From Holosporaceae bacterium (GTDB taxonomy: Bacteria; Pseudomonadota; Alphaproteobacteria; UBA3830), in assembly GCA_031288435.1 (NCBI GenBank), contig JAITRK010000032.1:1-5211 (forward strand): a stretch of DNA of 5,211 nt, read 5' to 3'. The notes beneath the pieces were generated by a model. That model saw nothing but the letters and a program-made list of their open reading frames with translations. It was not told the DNA's origin and did no database searches. This document shows positions 1 through 5,211 of this stretch, in pieces. The position numbers and the translations under genes are program-made. Numbering within the stretch: position 1 is the first letter of the stretch; the number at the start of each line of letters is the position of its first letter.

Positions 1-656
1 TGATGCTCCGTGGTTCGTATAATGCTTTTGAATTTTTCCTCGGTTTCCTCCGATAGCTCTTCTATTATTTCTTCTCTCAGCTCGTTGACTTCTTCCATGG
101 CTTCCAGAGCAGACGAAGCAAAGGAGGTAATCGCCGGCGAAACTCCGGAAGGATCAAAATCGCTGGGAGCGGCAAACTTGTCGTCGCCGCTTGAAACTGA
201 AAGAGAATACTCCGTCGATTCCAGCATGTCGTTCAATTCTTCGGCTTCTTTACCAACATGAGAATTACGTAGATTCTTGGATTGTTTTTTGGCCGCATCC
301 TGCTTTTGCATAGCGTTACTCTTGCCATCGGCAAACATATCCTTTTCATATGCCTCCAATTCGGCGGATTTTTCCAACATTGCTTCCAATTCAGTATCTT
401 TACTGACGTCTGCGTTGGCGTCGGTTTCTATTACAGCTATTTTCGACCCCTGAGGAATAACGGCTCCTTCCTTTGCAATTATTTTCGCAAGCACACAGTC
501 GTAGCTAGACGTTATGCCACAGGCAACCGTGGAGGTTTCGGCATCGGCAATGACTTCGTTTTTGGATATCCTGTCGCCAACTTTTTTATACCAAGCAGTT
601 AACGTCACTTCGTAGGAAGTATCGTCAAAGTTTGGTACAATTATATCAACCCGCAT
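1..656 (-). CDS. Lipoyl/biotinyl-domain protein with no acceptor lysine (E2-like N-terminus), 3' end outside window
   Basis: The frame opens at ATG 656-654 and stays open for 218 codons to the left edge, so the C-terminus is missing. Residues 1-79 follow the lipoyl fold of 2-oxo acid dehydrogenase E2 subunits, closest in style to SucB: a start like MRVDIIVPNF, then WYKKVGD (22-28), then AKEGAVIPQGSKIAVIE (61-77). In the family a lysine in an E-T-D-K-[AV] hairpin carries lipoate. Here that site reads E40-T41-S42-T43-V44, so acceptor lysine and preceding aspartate are both lost. Residues 80-218 are acidic and probably helical (for example ELREEIIEELSEETEEKF, 192-209). I see no peripheral-subunit-binding domain and no Ala/Pro-rich linker. 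A weak GGGA at 665-668 lies 8 bases before the start. The gene follows uppP on the same strand after 80 bases without a clear terminator. The fold is fairly sure; a working E2 is doubtful, and function is unknown without the C-terminus. Confidence 0.72.
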   Translation of the reverse strand, partial: MRVDIIVPNFDDTSYEVTLTAWYKKVGDRISKNEVIADAETSTVACGITSSYDCVLAKIIAKEGAVIPQGSKIAVIETDANADVSKDTELEAMLEKSAELEAYEKDMFADGKSNAMQKQDAAKKQSKNLRNSHVGKEAEELNDMLESTEYSLSVSSGDDKFAAPSDFDPSGVSPAITSFASSALEAMEEVNELREEIIEELSEETEEKFKSIIRTTEH

Positions 657-736
657 TTTTGCAATCCCAGTGGCCTAGAATAATTAAATCACCAAAGAGT
701 TTTTTAAATATTAATTTCTCGACAAACTTTATAATT

Positions 737-1531
737 TTACCCAAGGGTGTCGAAATATAGGCCTAAAAGTATCCCAAATATTATTCTATATATTACCAGG
801 CCAAGGAAAGAATGCTTTTTCAGAAACATAGTCATCAACGAAATTGACAGCAAGCCGAATAAAAAGGCAAAAAAGCATCCGACTATCAGCAACATTCCAT
901 CTGCCACTATAACTTTTCCGGCATAAATTTTACATATCGTTACAAAAATAATGCCAGAAACCACTGGAATCGAAAGCAAAAGAGAAAAACGAAAGCTATC
1001 GCTACTGGAGTAACCAAGATACCGCATTGCGGATATCGTTATGCCCAATCTACTTATACCTGGCACCAGAGAAATTGACTGGGCCAGTCCTGTTAATAGG
1101 CCATCCTGCAGCGAAACTATTTTTTTGCGTGGCGCAACCCGATCACACAGGAGCAAAATTACCCCAAAAAATATTACGGTGAACGGCGTCATCGAAAAAT
1201 TAAAATTAATATCGAAAAACAGATCGGCAATCCCAAATACAACAATGGTGGGGAAACTAGAAACAATAAGTATACCGAAGAATTCTCCATCTTTTGATGT
1301 GTTTCCTTTCAGCATATTCCAACCGCCAACGATCATGGCTCCAATATCCTTCCGATAGAAGGCAAGTATTGCCAGCAGCGATCCAAAATTTAGGCACAGA
1401 TCAAATGCATATCTTTGATTTTGCAACCCCATAAGACTAGACGCCACTGCCAAATGCAGCGACGAGCTAACCGGAAGAAATTCCGTTATTCCCTGCAGAA
1501 TGCCAAGAATGATCGACTGGAGCAGCGTCAT
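737..1531 (-). CDS. uppP: Undecaprenyl-diphosphatase (UppP/BacA family)
   Basis: This 264-residue integral membrane protein matches the BacA/UppP family in length and in both signature regions. The family removes a phosphate from undecaprenyl diphosphate, recycling the lipid carrier for peptidoglycan and other envelope glycans; overproduction gives bacitracin resistance. The first motif, QGITEFLPVSSSLHL (13-27), holds the (E/Q)xxxE pair Q13/E17, serines 22-24 and H26. The second, PGISRLGIT (157-165), holds S160, R161 and T165. The polar residues thought to act on the diphosphate are therefore present. Two usually conserved small residues differ: the Gly before the His is Leu25, and the Ser after the Arg is Leu162. 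Hydrophobic stretches near 45-58, 86-103, 115-130, 184-202, 208-231 and 243-260 fit a multispan protein. Its ATG shares one base with the xseA stop codon (TAATG), so translation is probably coupled to xseA. Identity is firm; full activity is inferred. Confidence 0.93.
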   Translation of the reverse strand: MTLLQSIILGILQGITEFLPVSSSLHLAVASSLMGLQNQRYAFDLCLNFGSLLAILAFYRKDIGAMIVGGWNMLKGNTSKDGEFFGILIVSSFPTIVVFGIADLFFDINFNFSMTPFTVIFFGVILLLCDRVAPRKKIVSLQDGLLTGLAQSISLVPGISRLGITISAMRYLGYSSSDSFRFSLLLSIPVVSGIIFVTICKIYAGKVIVADGMLLIVGCFFAFLFGLLSISLMTMFLKKHSFLGLVIYRIIFGILLGLYFDTLG

Positions 1532-2898
1532 TACTCTCCTATGACAGTGGCGTCACTTGTAAATAGGTCAGCCTGCCTAGATTCTTTTCGCACCAGAATT
1601 CGCCCATCAGCGAACACTAGATTAAATAGCTCGTGCTTTCTGGCTTCCAGCACCGAGGTAATTGGCGCCATCTTCTCGGACTCCACAAAAGCAAAACCGC
1701 GACGCAGCACATTTACATGGGAATTTGATTCTAATCTTTGGACAATTATGTCAAGATTATTTTTTAATTTGCTGATTTTGAATAGAAAAATATATCTCAT
1801 TTTTTGAAAAATCTCGTCGGCGTTTTTATGCGCCGTTGGTTTGGGGATTGTAACCTCTGCCAACCGTAATTTTTTACGAGATAACAGATGAACCATACTG
1901 GAGGTAATTTTCTCATGGAGATAGTCGATTCGCTGAATTTTTTCAGAAATAAGTCCACGGATATCAAGTATTTTGTTGGATTGCAAAAACAATCGTTTTC
2001 TTTCCAGACTACTAAAAACTGCCATATTTAATCTGGAAAAACACGTGCCAATATGCGCCTGCAGCTTAATTTTTTCCGGCACAGCAAATTCCGCCGCCGC
2101 AGTTGGCGTTGGAGCCCGCAGATCAGCAGCATAGTCGATCAGCGTCGTATCTGTTTCATGCCCGACGGCTGATATAACAGGAATGACGCTCCGAGCGACC
2201 GCTCTCACAACATCTTCTTCATTGAACGACATAAGGTCTTCCAGGGCGCCGCCGCCCCTCGCCACTATCAGTAGATCAGGCCTTTTGTCCGGCGACAATC
2301 TGTTCATTCCATCGATGGCTTCCACGATCTGCCGGCCGGCATCCGTTCCCTGCACCAGCACGGGCCACAGTAGAATTTGTCGCGGAAACCTCTGCCCTAT
2401 ACGGTGAAGCATGTCTTTTATAACGGCTCCGGTGGGTGAGGTTATGATTCCTATGATTCTGGGTAGAAAAGGAAGCTTCTTTTTTTTGGCCAGATCAAAT
2501 AAACCTTCTTCAAATAATTTTTTCTTTCTTTGTTCAAGCAACTTCAGTAATTCACCGATGCCGGAAAGCTCAAAATGCTCCACCATAAATTGATATTTAG
2601 ACCGCGGCGCATAGGTAGTAATCTGACCGACGCATCGCACTTCCATACCATCTTCTAGTTTTATGTTTTGCTTTTGAACAATGTATTTCCAGCATACGGC
2701 GTCGATAACGGCTCCGGCGTCTTTGAGTGCGAAGTATAAATGCCCCGAAGAATGACACTTCAGATCGCTAACCTCTGCTTTTAGCTGTATTTTTCCAAAA
2801 TTTTGCTCCAGGGATTTTTTTATGAGAGCAGAAAGCCGAGAAACCGTATATTCCTCCGGCGAACCTGCGTAATTCAAAGCTGAAACCTCCTGCCGCAT
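1531..2898 (-). CDS. xseA: Exodeoxyribonuclease VII large subunit
   Basis: XseA is the catalytic subunit of exonuclease VII, which with several copies of XseB degrades single-stranded DNA from both ends in the cytoplasm, in repair and recombination. Counting from ATG 2898 (455 residues), the N-terminal OB-fold covers about 16-112, with SSGHLYFALKD at 50-60. The catalytic part shows TSPTGAVIKDML (153-164), ARGGGALEDLMSFNEED (213-229) and AVGHETDTTLIDYAADLRAP (244-263), running into TPTAAAEF. A helical region and a conserved C-terminal LRRGFAFV (398-405) follow. The frame is open further upstream, with ATGs at 2961, 2952 and 2910. I prefer 2898 because a GGAG lies 6 bases before it and the length then fits typical XseA. 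The 2961 start would give 476 residues but has no visible ribosome binding site. No xseB is in the window; in many genomes it is elsewhere. The gene leads the minus-strand group and overlaps uppP by one base. Confidence 0.96.
   Translation of the reverse strand: MRQEVSALNYAGSPEEYTVSRLSALIKKSLEQNFGKIQLKAEVSDLKCHSSGHLYFALKDAGAVIDAVCWKYIVQKQNIKLEDGMEVRCVGQITTYAPRSKYQFMVEHFELSGIGELLKLLEQRKKKLFEEGLFDLAKKKKLPFLPRIIGIITSPTGAVIKDMLHRIGQRFPRQILLWPVLVQGTDAGRQIVEAIDGMNRLSPDKRPDLLIVARGGGALEDLMSFNEEDVVRAVARSVIPVISAVGHETDTTLIDYAADLRAPTPTAAAEFAVPEKIKLQAHIGTCFSRLNMAVFSSLERKRLFLQSNKILDIRGLISEKIQRIDYLHEKITSSMVHLLSRKKLRLAEVTIPKPTAHKNADEIFQKMRYIFLFKISKLKNNLDIIVQRLESNSHVNVLRRGFAFVESEKMAPITSVLEARKHELFNLVFADGRILVRKESRQADLFTSDATVIGE
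1536..1540 (-). promoter_or_regulatory. Ribosome binding site of uppP
   Basis: On the minus strand AGGAG lies inside the last codons of xseA, 4 bases before the uppP ATG. Together with the TAATG overlap it supports this start and translational coupling or re-initiation from xseA. Confidence 0.7.
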
Positions 2899-2904
2899 GT
2901 GGCG

Positions 2905-2908
2905 CTCC
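2905..2908 (-). promoter_or_regulatory. Candidate ribosome binding site deciding the xseA start
   Basis: GGAG on the minus strand sits 6 bases before ATG 2898-2896. The upstream in-frame ATGs are less well served: 2961 and 2910 lack a good site, and the GGAAGG before 2952 is only one base away. This favours the 455-residue XseA, though the core is short. Confidence 0.45.
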
Positions 2909-3080
2909 ATTAACAATTCGCCGTATTCTAACTTTTTTGCGATGGTTTTCATACCTTCCATTGCATTGGTTTGTAAAAGAAAAAACAGAACATGGCAGTG
3001 GACAGAAATAACTCATTTCCCCATTATTTTTTAACAAAATTTTTACAATAGCAGCGTTATTGTATTGCGAAATAAAAATT

Positions 3081-3085
3081 AGGAG
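3081..3085 (+). promoter_or_regulatory. Ribosome binding site of the exported coiled-coil gene
   Basis: AGGAG lies 7 bases before ATG 3093. It decides the start: the frame also runs back to a TTG at 3060, but that would add 11 residues ahead of a clean signal peptide and has no such site. Confidence 0.85.
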
Positions 3086-3092
3086 CTGTAAA

Positions 3093-4889
3093 ATGAAGAA
3101 AAAATCGTTGGCGAGAGTATTTCCATTCGCTCTGGCATTAGCTTCCTGCCTCTATCTTTCCGGAAACGAGGTCATGGCAGAATTCAACGCCACCAGCGTA
3201 AAGAAAGAATTTTCCGATAAATTTGCAGATAAATTAGATGACGAAAAAATTAACTCTATTTTTTCATCCGACGATCCGCAGATAATAAAAGCTAATGTTA
3301 TAGCTCTTGCAGACGCGCAGGAAAAACTGGCCGAGCAAACCACCTCTTCTATAAAAGCGATGTCCAAACGGAAAAAAAAGTCGCTTGACCAGGTAAACAG
3401 ATCGCTACTGGAGCTGGCAAAAGAACTACATGATTTTGCTAAAACGTTAGATTCTCCCACTCAAAAGCAAACCGAAAATAAGGAACCTGGTAAGAAAAAA
3501 ACATCTAAAAAAAAGTCTCTAGAAAAGTCTACGAGCACTGAGCCGCAGGATGAGGACGACGAATCTTCAATTACGCCGCAGCCCTCTAGTTCCGCAGTAA
3601 AGAGTGCAAAACAAGCTGATAAGCTGGCAGAAATACGCCAACTATCCGCAAGTGAAAATGTATTTGATACGGTCTCTAATAACATAGCCGTATATGAAGG
3701 ACTGCGGAAAGATTCGAAATATAACGATGAAATGGCAAAAATAAAAAAACAAATAGGCCAGGCAAAAGATTTTGCGAATAAAGAAGACCTATCAGATCAA
3801 TTAAAAGCCATTGAACTTGTTTTGGACTGCGCAAAAAGATTGTCCACTATTCCTGTATATGCGCTACAAGAACTAACTACCGCAGATTGTAAAGATATTT
3901 TTAGCGCCATTATAAAAGAAGAAATTGGAAAGCTACCTGCTCTAGCTGACGGAATTATGAATGCAGAAATTAAGCAATTAATTAGCTTGCTAGATGTAAA
4001 AATTTCATTTAACCAAAGAATAAAACTTATCGCCGATAATGCGCGGCAATTCATTAATTCAATGCCTGACGAAGAGGATAATCAGCTGCAAAAGAATTTA
4101 GTGGAAAAAATACAAAATACCGCGACGCTTCAAAATGAAAATCTAAGTACCAGTGCCAAAATCACTAAAACCAAGGACTGGATTAATTCGTATAATAAAA
4201 TTGCAAAAACTCCCACACATACGTTTTTACCAGTAGATGAATCTGTTATAGATGAAATATATGTAAATCTGTGGAATGACTATGTATTAAAATTATTGGA
4301 GAAAATTAACCCAATAATAGCTGAAGAGAAAGAAGAAGCTAAGAAATTGCATAACAAATTCAGCGAAGAGCATAGCGCCGCGTCGCTAACCAATTCCAAG
4401 GCCAAGGAAAAACTTGAAGAAGAATATAAGAAAAAGTTAGCAGAGCTGGAAAGCTCTAAGGGAAACGATAAATCAAAGGCGCGGAAACGAAAGGAATACG
4501 AAATTGCTCACAAAAAAGATCTCAACAAACTTGAAGAAAATACTGATAGCAAACATATAACCGCGCTTTCGGCTGACAGCTACCTGGCAGATTTAGAGGA
4601 GCTAGAAGAAGAGATTGAAACAACGTGCAAGCAAGAAACAAATTTAGCTGAACTTAAAGATGATACTGAAAAGCTGATGGACTCGACGGCAGAACAGCTC
4701 GCCGAATGTCTGAAAAAATGCGATGAAGTAAAAGAAAAGTTAGATTCTAAAATAAAATCAGGTTCTGATGTGGCGAGTTTTGAAATTCCTTTCACAGAAG
4801 AATCTATCAAGAGCGACGTCGCAGAAATTAAAAAATCACTGGCACGTTGCAAAAAAAATAGCGGCAAAAAAGACGTAGAAGCTAAGTAA
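3093..4889 (+). CDS. Exported coiled-coil protein of unknown function
   Basis: I do not recognise a family for this 598-residue protein. It begins MKKKSLARVF, then a hydrophobic stretch (9-22) and a probable signal peptidase I site at VMA|E (after residue 29), so it is likely exported. L16-A-S-C19 also resembles a lipobox, but the stretch after it stays hydrophobic, so lipidation is less likely. The mature part is charged and helical: a first helical block (about 33-120), a disordered-looking Lys/Glu/Ser/Pro linker (about 121-175) with a lysine-rich part at 134-141 and an acidic run at 152-157, a more globular middle (about 176-400, with WNDY at 394-397), then strong coiled-coil (about 402-482 and 497-555). 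Cysteines outside the signal peptide are 246, 266, 512, 539, 543 and 586. No enzyme motif was seen. A DsbA-like gene follows 21 bases downstream, probably in the same transcript. Candidate roles are envelope structure or interaction with a host; neither is shown by the sequence. Confidence 0.85.
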   Translation: MKKKSLARVFPFALALASCLYLSGNEVMAEFNATSVKKEFSDKFADKLDDEKINSIFSSDDPQIIKANVIALADAQEKLAEQTTSSIKAMSKRKKKSLDQVNRSLLELAKELHDFAKTLDSPTQKQTENKEPGKKKTSKKKSLEKSTSTEPQDEDDESSITPQPSSSAVKSAKQADKLAEIRQLSASENVFDTVSNNIAVYEGLRKDSKYNDEMAKIKKQIGQAKDFANKEDLSDQLKAIELVLDCAKRLSTIPVYALQELTTADCKDIFSAIIKEEIGKLPALADGIMNAEIKQLISLLDVKISFNQRIKLIADNARQFINSMPDEEDNQLQKNLVEKIQNTATLQNENLSTSAKITKTKDWINSYNKIAKTPTHTFLPVDESVIDEIYVNLWNDYVLKLLEKINPIIAEEKEEAKKLHNKFSEEHSAASLTNSKAKEKLEEEYKKKLAELESSKGNDKSKARKRKEYEIAHKKDLNKLEENTDSKHITALSADSYLADLEELEEEIETTCKQETNLAELKDDTEKLMDSTAEQLAECLKKCDEVKEKLDSKIKSGSDVASFEIPFTEESIKSDVAEIKKSLARCKKNSGKKDVEAK

Positions 4890-4910
4890 CAGTCTTGCGG
4901 CGGCACGCAT

Positions 4911-5211
4911 ATGGCTATATCATCTGTGGCTGTGATGACCATGTCTTTGTCTGCCAGATTTCTCCTTTTCCTTCTGATTTACGGTTGTTCCGATTCCAAT
5001 TCGGAGGCGCCAAAAGTTGAAACTTCCGAGAGCGAAACGGATACCTTTTCAGAAAATCTGGCAAAACTCGAGTTTCCCAAGAGCCTCGAGCTGAAAGAAG
5101 TTGTCGTTGGTAATGAAGACGCACCACTGACGGTGATAATATATTCTTCCTTTACCTGCGATCATTGCAGCAATTTTCATCTGAAGGAATTTCCAAAATT
5201 CAAAAAGAAAT
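4911..5211 (+). CDS. DsbA-family thiol oxidoreductase, probable lipoprotein, 3' end outside window
   Basis: The frame opens at ATG 4911 and runs 100 codons to the right edge. Residues 12-25 form a hydrophobic signal ending in L-I-Y-G-C26, a plausible though not perfect lipobox, followed by a polar, acidic tether (27-55). The thioredoxin-like fold then starts: EVVVGNEDAPLTVIIYSSFT (63-82) leads into the active site C83-D84-H85-C86 and FHLKEFPKF (89-97). This matches the DsbA-like proteins of alphaproteobacteria, which oxidise or isomerise disulfides in exported proteins. The inserted helical domain and cis-Pro loop are beyond the edge. Internal ATGs at 4935 and 4941 would give a more typical lipoprotein signal (16 residues before the Cys for 4941); none of the three starts has a strong ribosome binding site. 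The 21-base gap after the coiled-coil gene suggests co-transcription. Family is confident; exact start and lipidation are moderate. Confidence 0.87.
   Translation, partial: MAISSVAVMTMSLSARFLLFLLIYGCSDSNSEAPKVETSESETDTFSENLAKLEFPKSLELKEVVVGNEDAPLTVIIYSSFTCDHCSNFHLKEFPKFKKK

Larger units (their letters stand above)
2899..3092. promoter_or_regulatory. Divergent intergenic region between xseA and the exported coiled-coil gene
   Basis: About 190 bases separate the two divergent starts (130 if xseA starts at 2961). The right part, about 3020-3065, is strongly AT-rich. Plus-strand candidates are a TACAAT -10-like box at 3044-3049, without a convincing -35, and a TTAACA box at 3031-3036 that resembles a -35 but has no well-spaced partner. 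No confident minus-strand promoter could be picked. No operator palindrome, riboswitch or hairpin terminator stands out. The position implies divergent promoters; the individual boxes are weak. Confidence 0.4.

Noticed and set aside
10..602. Two plus-strand open frames (10-261 and 282-602)
   Set aside because: They lie antisense to the lipoyl-like gene, which has a coherent fold in its frame; the plus frames give Ser-rich or Phe-rich sequence without motifs or ribosome binding sites.
657..736. A terminator or promoter between uppP and the lipoyl-like gene
   Set aside because: The 80 bases are AT-rich but hold no GC-rich hairpin with a T-run, and no pair of promoter boxes with acceptable spacing.
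1041..1807. Plus-strand open frames (1041-1358 and 1415-1807)
   Set aside because: They are antisense to uppP and the end of xseA, whose family motifs fix the true frame; no recognisable product.
2183..2593. Plus-strand open frames inside xseA (2183-2407 and 2411-2593)
   Set aside because: They overlap the conserved catalytic region of xseA on the opposite strand and show no motif.
2768..3037. Minus-strand 89-codon frame across the xseA start
   Set aside because: It is out of frame with xseA and its right half repeats the OB-fold coding region in a shifted frame; it also covers the divergent promoter region and has no family likeness.
3031..3049. Near-palindrome around the AAAATTTT core in the divergent region as an operator
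   Set aside because: Symmetry fails outside the A/T core, so it is likely just base composition.
3060..3092. TTG 3060 as an upstream start of the coiled-coil gene
   Set aside because: It would add 11 residues before a normal signal peptide, and the AGGAG at 3081-3085 serves ATG 3093 at ideal spacing.
3152..4054. Minus-strand frames inside the coiled-coil gene (3152-3460, 3461-3685, 3797-4054)
   Set aside because: Ser/Phe-rich translations are the usual antisense of Lys/Glu-rich coding sequence; no start signals.
4580..5127. Minus-strand frames near the DsbA-like gene (4580-4942 and 4915-5127)
   Set aside because: They are antisense to the coiled-coil C-terminus and to the DsbA-like signal and tether; no motifs.

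Overview
The window is an ordinary-looking stretch of bacterial chromosome, fairly AT-rich, with five protein genes packed in two divergent groups. No RNA gene, mobile element, CRISPR array or long repeat is visible. The XseA and UppP sequences, the SucB-like lipoyl fold and the DsbA-like lipoprotein suggest an alphaproteobacterium, possibly a host-associated one of the Rickettsiales/Holosporales kind. That placement is inference from sequence style, not from a search.

Minus-strand group, transcribed right to left from about position 2900: xseA (large subunit of exodeoxyribonuclease VII), then uppP/bacA (undecaprenyl-diphosphatase), which overlaps xseA by one base in a TAATG junction. After an 80-base gap comes the 5' part of a gene whose product begins with a biotinyl/lipoyl-attachment fold and runs off the left edge. 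That fold resembles the N-terminus of the 2-oxoglutarate dehydrogenase E2 subunit, but the lysine that should carry lipoate is replaced by threonine. The part that follows is acidic and helical, with no peripheral-subunit-binding domain visible so far.

Plus-strand group, starting at 3093: a 598-residue exported, lysine/glutamate-rich, coiled-coil protein of no family I recognise. It is followed 21 bases later by the 5' part of a DsbA-family thiol oxidoreductase with a probable lipoprotein signal and a CDHC active site. The exported protein has six cysteines outside its signal peptide, so the two genes could be an envelope pair in which the oxidoreductase acts on its neighbour. This is inference from gene order and cysteine content only.

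Between the groups lies an AT-rich region (2899-3092) that must hold the divergent promoters. The points most worth a second look are the lysine-less lipoyl domain, the unrecognised exported coiled-coil protein with its DsbA-like neighbour, and non-consensus residues in both UppP signature motifs.
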